The notes under the pieces are model-generated. The model was not told the origin of the DNA and made no database searches. It saw only the letters and a list, made by a program, of their open reading frames with translations. From contig NC_060060.1 of assembly GCF_020283565.1 (NCBI RefSeq), positions 19,840,001 through 19,904,000 of the forward strand: a DNA stretch of 64,000 nucleotides, read 5' to 3'. The position numbers and the translations under genes are program-made. This document shows, piece by piece, positions 25,021 to 37,745 of the stretch. The stretch's first letter is position 1. The number at the start of each line of letters is the position of its first letter. Source of the stretch: Trifolium pratense. Lineage: Eukaryota > Streptophyta > Magnoliopsida > Fabales > Fabaceae.

Positions 25021-25028
25021 TATTTATA
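25021..25028 (-). promoter_or_regulatory. TATA box of the truncated lipase paralogue
   Basis: TATAAATA on the minus strand within CAGCTATAAATAGCC, 74 bp upstream of the fragment's ATG. Context supports a promoter; no transcript evidence. Confidence 0.45.
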
Positions 25029-26504
25029 GCTGTTTAAAAGATTCCATACAAATATTGTGTCAACACTATAAACTATCATACAAAGACACCCCCCATGCCA
25101 CCTACACCAAAATTTCCCCCACATTGAAAATTATAGTATATAATATAAATTTAATTGGTGGCTAATGTTGTGGTGACTGTTTAACTTTGTAACTTATAAA
25201 TTTTTAGTTTGAATCTCAATTGAATAATGTGTGGTCTAGAGACTATATCTCTTTTCCTAAATAAATAATAATGTTACCCTCCATTATTTAGAAAAAGTCT
25301 AATTATAATTATTCTGTCCTATTTTTCAAATTAAAGATTTTGGTCCTCTAACAATGGGTGGCTTATAAGGTGAGAGCTTTATTAAGTCTTCTACTTGTGC
25401 GATGGAGAGAGAAAGACTAATGAGTAGTGAGAGAAAAGGAGTGCGTGAGATTTGCCAAAGGATGGAGAAAGAAATTGAATTAAGTGTAGTGATGAATTAT
25501 TATAGGTAGAGACTAAATGCAAAAGTTTTTATACTAGTTACATACTAAAAAATATAATTATTACTAAAATAAATTATACTCGTCGTCATGCATCAAAATA
25601 AACTGCTATAAAATAACCAAGGTACACCAATACCTAATGGTACCTAAGATTCTACCAACTTTTACGGCAATATTATTATTACACTGTACTAATCTACAAA
25701 TATGTTTGGCTAGAAAAATATTTGAAATACCTAAAAATGCTTATATGAGATGTGATCTCTTCTAGCTTAACTAAGGTTTTGGATTTGTGACTTGGATATG
25801 TAGTAACGTTAAAACACTTATAAAGAATTTTCCGTTCATTTACGTCCCACAAAACTCGACAGATTGCAGTTGTGTGCAGAGATACCTGATTTACGCTTAA
25901 GAAAAATATTAACTAAGATATTAGACTTAAGTGATTAACGAGCTCTCTCTAGAATAAATCGTTCGAGAGAATCCAAATTTGATTCCTAGTAAGATACCTG
26001 ATTTACACTTTGGTGCTGGTTGGAATCTACTATTCCTTGTTTCTCAGCAGTTAAACGTGTATATGTGTGAATTTAGCTGTTATGCCCTTTAAAAGGGTCA
26101 TTTTCTGACTGAGTTAATAAAAAATGTAAGCTAATGTAGTTATTCATGCTATTTCAATATCTGTGATGTTATTCAACATGTATTGGAAATAAATATTGAT
26201 AATATAATGAATTTGCTTTCATAAAAATTTAATAATAGTTAGACAGGCGCAGAGACCAGAAACTTTCATGATATTTCATTTTATATACTTGATACAATTG
26301 TATACACTATTGTGATGTGTTTGTATTGTAAATACCTAAAGCCTCTGATATCTCTCTCTCTCACAATCCTACAAGTTACAGAAATTGGTGGTATAAAAGT
26401 GAAGGACATTGCAATATTTTTATAGTATTTACATTTACAAAGATGAAGAGGAGGGACGTCTAATTGAAATGAATGGCCTATATCTTGTGACATATAAAAG
26501 TCTG
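25029..26504. other. Intergenic region
   Basis: AT-rich. No gene or element recognised beyond the lipase 3' UTR at the right end. Confidence 0.45.
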
Positions 26505-29500
26505 CTAGTGATGGATTTCATTCGGCATTGTCGGAAGCTTCTTCCTAAATACATGCTTCCTGCATCGTTCGAAAATACTGTCGTAGATCAAGTCGAACTG
26601 CACTCCTGCTCTCTCCCGATTAACAATGAATAATATATGATCACCCTCCACGTATTTGTAGTACCTGTTTCATCAAATATATCATAATTTGGTCAGTGCA
26701 CAGAACAGATACGGCATTAATTTCAATATTCAAAATCAGTGATGCATATTTTGATTTTACATCATACTTAATGACACCATCACTCAACAAGTAACTTAAG
26801 ATGGTGTGATTAAGAATTTCCAAACATGAGAATAGAACTTATATGGTATAGTCAATTATCTCATCATGATATGATATGATATGATATATACAACTATAGT
26901 AAACTAAACTTTGCTGCATATTGTAAAATGAGGGCACTTCACTAAAATAGTAAAATGATGTATTTCATTAATATTCAGTTTGTTGAGGATTTACTATTCA
27001 ATTAAAGCATGTTGAATGGCATTTTTAGAAATTAATAATAGTGGACCAATTCAAACCGTTTGTAGGCCGGCCATGCGAGCAATTTATGGTCAAAGAAAAT
27101 AATGAAAAGTCAAGCTCTAAAGCTACAAGTTTGACTCAAACAATGTGCTGTCTAAAGAAGTACTTGTTAAAATATGAGCCAAAGAATATAGAGGTAGTTT
27201 AACTAACCAGATGCCAGGTTGCATTGGTTGGCAATCCGATTCCTTTTCCACAAAATGGTTGGGGTGTTCAATTGGGAGTCGAGGATGAGTCATTGATATT
27301 GTGTTTAGTGCTCCGTCATTGTCTTGCCAGTCCTCATCCCTGCACAGACAATTACACAATACATGATTTATCAAACTTAGGCCCTATTTGGATATTAAGG
27401 GTTTATCCATTTTATAATTGAGTATTGCCACAGGAATGTGAAAAGTGAAAACAAAGTATATTACTTTAAAGAACCTCACCTGTATCCTTTATAAGGGGGA
27501 GAAACATCTGAAGGATGAGTCCACTGGCTCATTTGCAATACTCTTATGAAAAGCATGGGGTGAATTCCGAGTATGCTTGAAGGAGCCGTGACGCCCATGA
27601 TCTTCCTTGTCTGTTTTGTCGCGTAGCTGAAGTAGTATGTGTTAGGGAATGTATGAAGATGGTAGTTGATTTTAATAGACCCTTGAATTGTAAGATCAGG
27701 GAGGATCCAATCCTCTGATGCAAATGGACCTGCATTCCCCATCAGGCAATCAACAAGACCCCATATACCCATCTTTCTCCATGACATGTTGTAGTGATCA
27801 AACCCAAAATTGTAGTAGTTTTTCAACCAGGAAATGTCTAACCAGTCGTATAATATCACCCCAATTCGGCATAGCTGTAGCAGGCAAATAGGTTTCAATG
27901 TTTTCCCATCTTCTGGCCTGAAACAATAGCATGACTGGCTCAACACAGGTGATAATTGGAGAAAATTTTAAATTCAATGTATTGTAACCATATGTGTCGG
28001 ACACCAAACACGCCTTCAATCGACGCAACATAGCTTATCACTCAAAGTTTGTTCAATGGAGATAAATCTCTGGTTTTAGCAAGATATTATTAATTAATTA
28101 ATTAATTAATATGAAAAACAATGGGAAATTTTGGCCTTGATTATCATGTTGCTTGCTGAAAAGCTCATAATCTTTAAGCATTCACTTTTTTTCCTAGGAA
28201 CTGTTGCATGTTCTCTTACACAAACAGTTTCAAGCCAACAATATTATTTTAAGAAAGCTATTAAAGCCAATAACTCTGTGTGTTCTATGTTTAAGAAGAA
28301 ACAAAAGTTTATAAGAACTCACTGCATGCCATCTATGTAGGTTCTTGTAGTCCCGTTAAATGCTCCGGATAAGGATGTGATGCTTAACACCCAATTTTCT
28401 GAAGTGTTTTCATATCCTTTGAATGCCTGAAGACAACATGAATATCAAATCATCAACAAAAATAAAAACTATCATAAATAAACACAATTTTGTGTGAGCA
28501 TTTCTCAATCATAATTTTGAATGAACTTTGACTTTGTAGAGTTGATTTGACTCAAATTGATTTGGATATTGTTTCTCTTTTTTTTGGCCGAATATTTGGA
28601 TATTGTTTCTCAAAATCCAAGTTTAATGTAAAAATTATTATCCATCAATTCTAGTTGGAAGGCACAATCAATTTATTCAAAATAACCAACCATACACATT
28701 AATACCAAAATCAAAAACTACCTTATACACTATCCAAATATGCAAGAAAAAATCATAACATTAAGATCAAAACCAACCTTATCGGCAAGCATTTGTTGCA
28801 AAACACGAACCACCTGTGCTCCGGCTGAATGTCCAACAAAATGAATAGGATGATCTTCATCCCACTCAGGATAATGCCCTGCAATATACCAAAAATAACA
28901 AAACAAAACACATTTTAATAATAAAAAACATTCTACAAAAATCTCTCACAAAGGTAAAATTGGAAAAATAAAACATTGCCACAAACAAAAAACATAACAT
29001 GAAAATTTCCAATGTCCAAACCTTGTTCATAGATTCTTCCAAACTGCGAATGTCCACACTCCTTGCTATGTTCTTCGCCGTAATCAACTTGTCCTCCTTT
29101 TAAATAATAGAACAATTCTCTAGCCCTGAGAAAACAAAAATTCACAATTCTCTTAAGTATTTTCACAAACACAAAGCATGCATAAACAAACATTAACCTC
29201 TTAAACACTCACCTATCATAGATACTTGTTAAAGAACCTAGATCAGGAACAAGAACCCTTTCATCTTTCTTCTCTGCTCCAGCAAAGTATGACAAACCAC
29301 CCAACCTCTGATAAATCAAAAAAACAACATTAATAAAACAGAAAAAACATCATTAAAAAACTTGAATTTTTGAGACAAACAATGATTACCCCTTTGCCAA
29401 ATCCAAAAATTCCATGAACCAAAACAATAGGAGGAAGATCATCATCAAGATTTTCATCAAGAATCAATTTTTCTTTATCCTCAACAACATTCATATTAGG

Positions 29501-29641
29501 TTTTTGAAAATATTCATTAAGAACCATTGATAGATCTCCAGCAACAGCTGAACTAAATATGTAAAACCCATAAAGCAAATGAACCAATGAACTCACAAAA
29601 AGCTCCACCAATTGCAAATAACTAACCCATAATCTCAACAT
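26505..29641 (-). CDS. Alpha/beta-hydrolase lipase (triacylglycerol-lipase-like, 8 exons, complete)
   Basis: Predicted serine lipase/esterase; the physiological lipid is unknown. Exons in coding order: 29641-29390, 29307-29213, 29125-29022, 28878-28778, 28426-28323, 27917-27480, 27339-27208, 26664-26505; phases join to 461 aa. Order: hydrophobic N-terminus (about 8-35, membrane anchor or association), linker, oxyanion-hole segment PIVLVHGIFGFGKG (HG at 76-77), RLGGLSYFAGAEKKDERV, nucleophile motif FVGHSAGAQVV (Ser168), SLSGAFNGTTRTYIDGM, PICLLQLCRIG, FPNTYYFSYAT, DEDWQDNDGALNTIS (candidate catalytic Asp, e.g. 373) and VEGDHILFIVNRERAG (His418). It resembles plant proteins of the Arabidopsis At1g10740 group as I recall them. 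The start at 29641 is the first ATG before the hydrophobic segment; upstream in-frame codons lack ATG. A truncated paralogue lies at 24744-24947. Confidence 0.93.
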
Positions 29642-29920
29642 TTTTGCAGAATCAATTAACAATGAAACCCAAAAAACAAAGAAAAAATCTTTGAATAATA
29701 ATACACAAGAGCCTTCTTTTTAGCTTCAAAAACAAAAAAGATAACAAAAAAGAAGGCTCTTGAAAGAAGATTAAAGGGTTAAAATCAGAAAAGTTTCAAC
29801 CCTTGAAGAAAAATGAAAAACCCTTGATTTTACATAAAACAAAAATTTCTTATTAAGGTTAAGAATGAATGAATGAATGGAAGATGTTTGTGTTCTTTTT
29901 GAGTTGTGGTTGTTATGTGA

Positions 29921-29930
29921 ATTATATATA
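29921..29930 (-). promoter_or_regulatory. Probable TATA box of the lipase gene
   Basis: TATATATAAT on the minus strand, about 285 bp upstream of the lipase ATG, implying a leader near 250 nt. Weak, because the surroundings are AT-rich. Confidence 0.35.
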
Positions 29931-30204
29931 TGCGGTGATTTTTTTTTTTTAATTTTTTTTTTATTTTTCTTTGAATATGGTCTTTTCCCACATTTTCTAC
30001 GTTTGTTTTCTAACCTCATAAATGACATTGGCCAATAAGATCACAAAGTCTTTGCCATCTGTCTAACTTTTATTTGTTATTTCAGCTGATAAAACCAGAA
30101 TATTTATCCACCAATTAATTCCATTTTATTTTATTCAAAATAAAACAACTATAAATTAAAATAATAAATAGTATCTTATATAAATAAGTAACAAATTTGT
30201 CTAT

Positions 30205-30355
30205 TATTACCGGTCGTTGGTTGGTTCAGTTGTGATTCGCGCTGAATTTGGTAGAGAGGATCATGATTTGATCTCACAACTGCGATCGGAAGGAGACTGA
30301 AACCAATTGATGTCAGAACTGACCCTCAAACCAAATTAAACTTGTGGTAAAAGCC
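30205..30355 (+). mobile_element. SINE-like repeat, copy 1
   Basis: TTGGTTCAGTTGTGATTCGC, then CAACTGCGATCGGAAGGAG, CAGAACTGACCCTCAAACC, ending GTGGTAAAAGCC and A-rich sequence. The same ordered blocks occur at 39533-39690, where box B is better kept (GGTTCGATCCCC). No TSD identified. Confidence 0.6.
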
Positions 30356-30359
30356 AAAA

Positions 30360-30452
30360 AAAATTTCACTATATGTGCAGCAGCTCGGTTTCGAACCTGG
30401 GACACTTCACTTATTCATTTTTAAGGTGAATTAGCCACTAGGTTACCGGACA
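30360..30452 (-). repeat. tRNA-like repeat unit
   Basis: Minus strand reads GTAACCTAGTGGCTAATTC (box-A-like), a GAATAAGTGAAGTG segment, and box-B-like CAGGTTCGAAACCGAG. It is too long and unpaired for a real tRNA. A dispersed tRNA-related repeat, probably related to the one in the receptor-kinase intron 9. Confidence 0.5.
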
Positions 30453-30849
30453 AAAAAATATTTAAATTTATTTATTTTGAACCAATTTTTAAATTTAAAT
30501 TTTAAAAACGAATATTTTTACGAAAGAAAAGAAATATGTGTTGGTAAACTTTAATTTTTGTTTTAGAATATTTTTTGTATATTTAGATTTAGACTAGGGA
30601 AAATAAAAGAAATGATAAAAAAGGCAACTTGGACCGTGACACTTGGCATTGAGTTGGCCTTGAATCCCAATTATAGTCAAGGTGGGACCCACTAAAATAG
30701 ACAAAATCTAAATAAAAAACGTAACCAAAAATAAATAAATAAATAAAAGATAAAAAAAAAAAAAGTTTCTAGGCGTTTCTATTGAGGACGAAGAAGTGTG
30801 CTGTAAAAGAGCTGGAAGGTTCCTTCCCTCTCAACTAAACTTTCTGGAT

Positions 30850-31031
30850 GCAGATTTGCTGCAGTAATTTTTCACGCAGTTTTGATTCTGGCCGTTGATT
30901 GTTGATCGGACGATTCAGATCAACGCAGTTATAAAATCACTTAAATCAATCTTGATCACACAGTTTAGATCGGACGGCTGTAATTTAAAACAGCGTGAAA
31001 ACTGTGGGAAACCAAACAGCAGGAAATCTGT
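30850..31031 (+). mobile_element. Short non-autonomous MITE, copy 2
   Basis: Opposite-orientation relative of the MITE at 1060-1208. Outer ends CAGATTTGCTGCAG and CAGATTTCCTGCTG (reading inward) form an extra inverted repeat outside the shared TTTTCACGC core. The interior shares GATCGGACG and TTATAAAATCACTTAAA. Ends approximate. Confidence 0.6.
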
Positions 31032-33496
31032 TTCCAAACTTTCACACCAACCTCAACTCAACTGTATTCAGCTTATCCATTTCAATTTTTTGTAACGCTT
31101 TTTTTGGAAGTTTTGTACGTTGGCCAATTGATTAGTCCAAACGCGCTTTATTCATTGTGAATCACCCCTCACATGCACGTTCAAATTGTGTGGGAGAGAA
31201 ATAGGGAGGGTCCGTTTTATGAGGGCTCAATTAATGACCCTACACTTGATTGATGACTTATGTGATGGGGTGGGGGTTTATAGATGGACATTCATATAAA
31301 TATTTCCAATTCAAAATATGTGTATTTAACTTATTTTTTATAATTATAAAAATAAATTCCACAAGTCTTAACTTAACTAGTAAAAAATATCGAAATTGTC
31401 GTCATGATAGAGTCTGAACCCCGATTTTCTCACTTGTGTGTGAGTTTATCATGACTTTGTCATTTTGTCTATCTATTTAAAAAAAATAACGAACTAAACA
31501 AGGAGATGAGAACACCAGAAAATTACAGTTACGAGTAACTAAAACTGAAGAGAAGTGAGTATCAAATCATCTTTTTTGTTAATAAGTCCGCACATAAATT
31601 AGTTTTTCTGAAACAATGTTGGACAGTATCAAAGCAATCTTAAACATGTAGTAAATTAAGAACATCTTCACCGATATTTGAGATAAGAGGTGTATTTATA
31701 TCTTTTATTTATTTTAAAATAATAGTATTAAAGCATCTTCAATGATAATTTTACTTTAGGTATCATACATTACTAACATATTTTGTTTCAATGATGATAC
31801 CACTTTGAGTATAATACATTATTAACAAGTAGTCTCTTCTATATATATTTTTTGAACTTAAAATTGGTACCGTATCATCAATTTTGTACTCGCTATGCCA
31901 CATCATGGAACTCCAATAATAAAAAAATAAAGTACGAATCATTAAGCTATGAAACTCTCTTGAATAAGCTTATTTGATATGCTATTTGATAACTTCATTT
32001 GGGATTTGATGGATAGGTGTACATCTTATCCAATCAAAATAGGTTACCTAACTATTATGGTAAAATATTTAGTAAAATTAAAAGTGTCTCCAAACTATTA
32101 AGTAGTTTTACTATTTATTAATTGTTTTTTAATAAAAACTATTATTGTCAAAACAAGATATTTATAAAAGCTATTGATTCATTATTAAATTTAGGTAATT
32201 CATTTATAATTCATTAAGCTACTTCATAAGATTAGTTGACTATAAAATGTTCATAAAATGAGCTTTAACTAGACTATGGAATTTGTATGCAACACAATTA
32301 TAGGTAATAACTCATCTACCACTATTATTCATTCATGTAACTAATTAATAAGTTTATCTGTGTTGCATTGTGGTTAGGTCATATGTATTTGTCGGCGATT
32401 TAACACAAACTAATTCTAATTAATAATTGTTTTGTATGATTGGATAAAAAAAAAGTACTTTTAAAGAGCGTCTCAGTTCACAGTTCGGTGTAACTATAAA
32501 GTTTAACTAAGAATTGTTTCCACCAGAAATTGAACTTGAATTCTTCTGAACGACTTGTCATAGAAGAGTTCAGTAACTAATATGCTTCTAAGTTTTATCC
32601 CAACTTGTTAAATATGCTTGGATGTCAACCCCAAAAGCTAGTGCAAAGGGTAAGGTTGTCCTCACATATATTTATACACTTCACATCTCGGAAACCTAAA
32701 TAATGTGGGACGTCAAACAAACTCCGACAACACAAACAACATATTCAACACTCATCCTCACGCCTAACGTGGTCATTGGTTAAATGTCCACATTGCAATC
32801 ATTAACCCAACTCTGATGTCATATTAGAATTGAGTTTTGGGCCTAATTCATCCTTACAAAACCAACTTGTAATTAAGGTGATGATTGCCTCTTACTTATA
32901 AACTCTTGTCCGGGCCATCTCACAGCCGATGTGAGACTTAAGAGAGTCCAATATCTTACTTAATGTAACTAACAAACAAAAATATTGTAGTTAATTTTGT
33001 TGACATAATTGTTCTGGTTTAATTTATTTTTTTTGAAAGGTGTTATAGTTTAATTTTGAGACAAGTAGAGTATGCAGTTTCATCACCAAAAAATGCCACA
33101 CAAGTGACAAAGAGAAGTTGAATCATAGATCATACATGAGTCTTCATATAATTAGAGCGTAGCTTTCACGGTTTCAACATTGTTTTAGTAGTTAGGTTGA
33201 TCATTGAGATTTGCTTGCGTACATCTCCAAAGGCATGTGATGATTGAGTAGCACATGCATCATATTCCATCTTATTTTTATCTATCTACTAATTAGATTA
33301 TTGTGCAAATAATAAACATTAGTGACTTTTTGGTAAGAAAACAAAATTAAATACCAGCAAATTGAATAGTGGGTCTAGACAAGTGTATCTGTCCCAGCAA
33401 CTCCTATTTAATAATTTGGACGAATATTTTGGTGAACGTATTTTGTCATATACTATTTAACAACAATCTCACCTAATTTTATATTTTATATAAGGG
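31032..33496. other. Intergenic region with diffuse repeats
   Basis: No gene. 31360-31440 resembles the tRNA-like relic near 3000. 32605-32960 (GCAAAGGGTAAGGTTGTCC, GATGTGAGACTTAAGAGAG) looks like a dispersed legume repeat, but I cannot name it or set its ends. Confidence 0.4.
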
Positions 33497-33672
33497 TCTT
33501 GTTAACATGTGCCTTAAGGGCACATGTTAAGATATACCAAAATAGAAATTCAACATTTAATGATACAAGAAATTTAATGCTTCAAAAGTCAAAATGCACA
33601 AATTAACATTAAATAATTTCTATTTTTGTTTTCTTAACATGTGCTTTAAGGGCACAAGTTAACATCTATACT
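33490..33672. mobile_element. Foldback MITE with palindromic ends
   Basis: Each end is itself palindromic. Left: TTAACATGTGCC, TTAA, then GGCACATGTTAA (about 33501-33531). Right: TTAACATGTGCTTTAAGGGC then ACAAGTTAAC (about 33634-33664). The A-rich interior has no coding capacity. Superfamily not assigned. Confidence 0.6.
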
Positions 33673-34005
33673 CTTCACGAAGAGAGTATCCCCCAAATCC
33701 ACTGTTGATTCGCGTTTTTGGTGGTTTCGTCTTCTGCCATTTCTGATCTAGAATTTCCCATTCTCTTGCTCGCGTGTCGTGTTATGTGTGGTTCTGAACA
33801 ATGATGGCAGGTTTTTCCTTTTCCCTTTCTGAATATCGCTTTTTAGATCTGTTCTTTGATTCAGAAATCTGTCCTATATCTATATCTGGTACAAAAATCT
33901 GATTTTTGAAGTATATAAGTGTCTCAGGCCTAATCGAAAAAACGAAACACTGGGTTATTTATTTTCGATTTTGGATTTGGTTCTTGAAAGATTTAATTCA
34001 AAGCA

Positions 34006-34353
34006 ATGGTTAATGTTTATAGCAAAATCAGTGATGTTCGTGTTGGGAAATTGCCATGGTTGTTGAAGGTTCGTGTGATGTGTTTGTGGATCGTGAAGTC
34101 CAATTTCATTCCTGGCCAGGAGAATTCAATTGAAATGGTGCTTATCGATGAGAAGGTACATTAGGTTAATTAAATCTATTTGTGTTTTATATGCATCGTA
34201 AAATTTAATTGGTTATTCAGTCATATTAGTTATTTTCAGGGTTCCAAGATTCATGCTACTGTCCAAAGGCATTTGATTCATTTGTTTAAAGATATTCTTA
34301 TTGAAGGCAAGTTTTTCTCGGCTGGTTTCAAAAGTATGCATCCCTTTTCCTAA
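34006..34353 (+). pseudogene. OB-fold (DUF223/RPA1-like) gene fragment, first unit
   Basis: Two exons, 34006-34155 and 34240-34353, joined in phase to 87 aa. It starts MVNVYSKISDVRVGKLPWLL, has the OB-fold-like strand NSIEMVLIDEK, then GSKIHATVQRHLIHLF, and stops after FKSMHPFS. This is the N-terminal part of plant DUF223/replication-protein-A-like proteins, which are expanded in legumes and also found in Helitrons. Those proteins run for several hundred residues; here only the first OB half remains. A near-copy of both exons follows. Either a relic or a very short expressed ORF. Confidence 0.55.
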
Positions 34354-34611
34354 ATTCTCAATTTTGCAAAAGCATTCAAACCCTATAATACTCTCATTTC
34401 TCACAAATTTTCATCTTTTCTCACTCAAATTCATCCAATTTTACTCCTCTCATCCACAAAAATTCATTATTTGACTCATTCCTCTGACAAGGGTTCACAA
34501 GGGTTTGCAAAAGAATTCATCCATTTGTTTTAAATCCTAGATTTTATCTCTTTTTTATCTTTTCACAAGTAAGTCTATTATAATGCTTTAATGTTCATTA
34601 TTCCTGAATTA

Positions 34612-34914
34612 GATTTCCATGGTGTTTGAAGGTTCATGTGATGCGTTTGTGGATCATCAAGTCCAATCTAATATCTGGCCAGGACAATTCAATTGAAATG
34701 GTGCTTATCAATGAGAAGGTACAATAGCTTAATTAAATCATTTTTATTTATTTATATGTAATGTAATTATGCTTATCTACTTAAATAAATTGTTTACCAG
34801 GGCTGCAAGATTCATGCTACTGTCCGGAGGCACCTGATTCATTTGTTTAAGGGTGTTCTTAAGGGTGCACCTGATTCATTACCGGTAGTTGTTATCCAAT
34901 TTGGAAAAATTTGA
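34612..34914 (+). pseudogene. OB-fold (DUF223/RPA1-like) fragment, duplicated second unit
   Basis: 34612-34719 and 34801-34914 repeat the exon-intron-exon layout of the first unit: LKVHVMRLWIIKSNL, NSIEMVLINEK, intron, GCKIHATVRRHLIHLF. This copy extends further, to LPVVVIQFGKI before a stop, a segment typical of the domain. It has no start codon of its own near the beginning, so it may have been a downstream exon pair made by tandem duplication. Confidence 0.55.
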
Positions 34915-36390
34915 TATTTCAGGGGTAAACCTTTTTGTTGTTAATAAGTTATAGATATTGTTTTTGTGATTGTTGTGTTAAGGTTAATGCTTTATGTTGT
35001 TAATTATTCTGCATTTGAATTTCTTTTGATTTTTCTTATAGTGAAAGTGAGCACTCAAAGTATTTGAAGAAATGTCTCAATATGAAAAATTGATGGCTTT
35101 GTGGTCTTATTTTTTGTGCTTTCATATATTCATAATTGATATGGAGTAATTTTACTTGGCCTTTTCTCTACGAATATTAGGTTGATCAATATATGGTTTT
35201 TTCTTTCTCTACAACCTATATGTTCCCTAACACTTTAGGTCTTTTGATTATGAAAGGTGTACATGGATTTAATACACAGTGGTACATCTTCTATATGCAT
35301 AACTTGGAGGAGCTTAACAAATGTTGGAGTCCATGGCTTTTTTCATTGAATGTCTGGTATTTTTTCCAATTATATTTAGTTTTCAGGTTCATGTTTCCTC
35401 TAAATTTCAATTAGGTTCAATTTTCATTTATTAATTAATTAGGATATTGATCATTTGATAGTGGAAGTGGTAAGAAAGTTATATGTTAATGTCTTTCACC
35501 GTGTCTATCTTTCATTTTTGTTTATATGTTAATGTCTTTTTGGTTTTATATGTTAATGACTTTCACTATGTCTATCTTTCCTTTTTCCTGGTTTCTACTT
35601 ATGAGTTTCACTTTTGCAAAAGGGTTTAAATCAAATGGATGATGTTTCACTTTCGCAAACATAATTATTTCTTAAATGCTATCTATTGATTGATGATCAT
35701 ATGAGCTGGATTTTGATGGTTTTCTGTTGTGTTGTTTATTCCAGATTTGGAAGGTAAGTGGAGATCCGCATGGAACAACAACAGGTTAGACCTGCAATTT
35801 CAAAGGTTAAATAAAAAGGTTGCTGTTTTTTATAACAAAATTTGGATCTCCTTGCATTTGAATTTTTCATAACATGTTAGTGAAATATAGGTTGAATATG
35901 ATATTCACATTTGTATCTAACTACATGTGATGGAATGAAAAAGAATATGTGGTTGTAGTTGAAAGTTTAAGGTGATTTATTATTAATCACTCTTAAGTCT
36001 TAATTGCTAACTATATTGGTCTTTACTATTAAAGTGTCATCCTTAACTAATCATGATATGGATCAATATGTCATGTCTTTACTGTCAGATTTTTTACAAG
36101 TTTTGAATGATATACTTGACTAATTATGTAGCCCTTCACAAATTGCCCTGTTTAGAATTCATGACTAATTATGTATGTTCTTCATCACAAAGTGTGCACA
36201 ACACCTTTATGAAAATGTACTCCTCTATCTCTGATCATTCACTGGATTAGAATGAAAACTTGAAAAATAGATACACAATGACTTATTGGTTTAAATCTAT
36301 TAGAGTCCTCAAACAAAATGTAGTATAAATATGGTGTAAGTTGATTGACCAAAGTTGTTCATTCCAATAACTGCTTTTTCTCTATGATGT
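34915..36390. other. Region downstream of the OB-fold relics
   Basis: No coding region recognised. 35460-35600 holds a loose duplication of TATATGTTAATGTCTTT motifs. A plausible donor (GGAAGGTAAGTGG) near 35750 is isolated. Confidence 0.35.
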
Positions 36391-36545
36391 TAATAGCAGC
36401 GCTATAGCGCGGGATAGCGTAGCGGCAGACCCCCTCCCCGCTATGCTATAGGTCTGCTTTCCGCTATTTAGAGAAGCGGAAATAGCAGCCGCTATTTGCC
36501 AGTGAATAGCATTTTCGTAGCGGAGTCGTAGCAGTATCTGGCCGG
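36391..36545. repeat. GC-rich CGCTATAGCG-type repeat
   Basis: Dense short palindromes (GCGCTATAGCGCGGGATAGCG, split by GTAGCGGCAG) and inverted CCGCTATTT/AAATAGC motifs. It resembles the dispersed 'CGCTATAGCG' repeats of legume genomes (recollection). Directly followed by a very long TA microsatellite. Confidence 0.45.
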
Positions 36546-36584
36546 TTTTGTCTTTTGGGCGGGCAAAATTTGTTCGTATTTTAA

Positions 36585-36709
<125 letters not shown>

Positions 36710-37608
36710 TGTGACTGGATATCAATTAATTATATGTCACATCTGGGTTAGTTTGGCGGCGTCTATACTTTATAACATTATTTTATCAAAAATGTTTCTA
36801 TTTTTAATTAAATTTGGTTGAACTTGAACTTTTTAGAATTTGAAAAATCTCATGTATTCTAGGAGTTAGATGAATGTATCGGTAGAATAGTTTTACAACT
36901 GTCCGTGTCTGTGCTGCATAGGCTGATGGCTGCTTTTCCTTTGTTTATGAAACTTATCAAGTTCTCTGTGTATTGGTCCTCATGTGAAATATATACCCTC
37001 CTATAGTCTTATGCTTCTCTATGAAGAGTGTAATGACCTATTCCTTTTGGGATTGTTACCATTTTCATTTTAACTCAACCTATAATGGCATCTGAAATAG
37101 GTATTTTGTGAATTGTCTGAGTCATAGTATCATAATTCGCTAGAGTGCCACGAGAATCGTGAACTGGTTTGTGAGTACCAATTTATGGTACTTTTGCGAA
37201 TTGGTTTGGTGACACCAATTCGTGCCCAATTCGCAGAAAATCACGCACCAATGGAACATTTCACTTCTGGTTTTAATGAGCCTGAAAACACCCTACCTGA
37301 ACCATAACAGGTTTGTGACCATTAACCAGATATGGGAACCAATGCATTCTATATTGCAATAGAGGACTAATTTTGTTTCCTTGGTACAATGAAATTGCAT
37401 GATATGCACTTCTTTTATACAGCTAATTATTTTCTCTGTCGTTTTAAAACTTCTGATTGGGACTATTTTAACATTAGTGTAAGTGCTTAACTAGAGGGAC
37501 AAACGTTATATGCTACCTTATTGCCATTATATACAAGATTTTGAATTAATTAAGAAAATTGTGTTGGACGTTTGGGAGCTATTACACCAAAACTGGTGCA
37601 TGTATCTT

Positions 37609-37735
37609 GGATGAAACATGTTGCATTTTGTTACTTAACTTTCATACCATATATTTGACCTACTCTTGGATGAAACATGTTGCATTTTGTTACTTTACTT
37701 TCGCAACTTTCATACAATATATTTGACATGCTACT
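37609..37735 (+). repeat. Local tandem duplication
   Basis: CTTGGATGAAACATGTTGCA...TTTGTTACTT..CTTTC...CATATATTTGAC is present twice, about 60 bp apart, with a small insertion in the second copy. Confidence 0.7.
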
Positions 37736-37745
37736 TTTATTACAG

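Noticed and set aside
29771..30028. Lys-rich ORF upstream of the lipase
   Set aside because: Low-complexity translation of the A/T-rich lipase promoter and leader.
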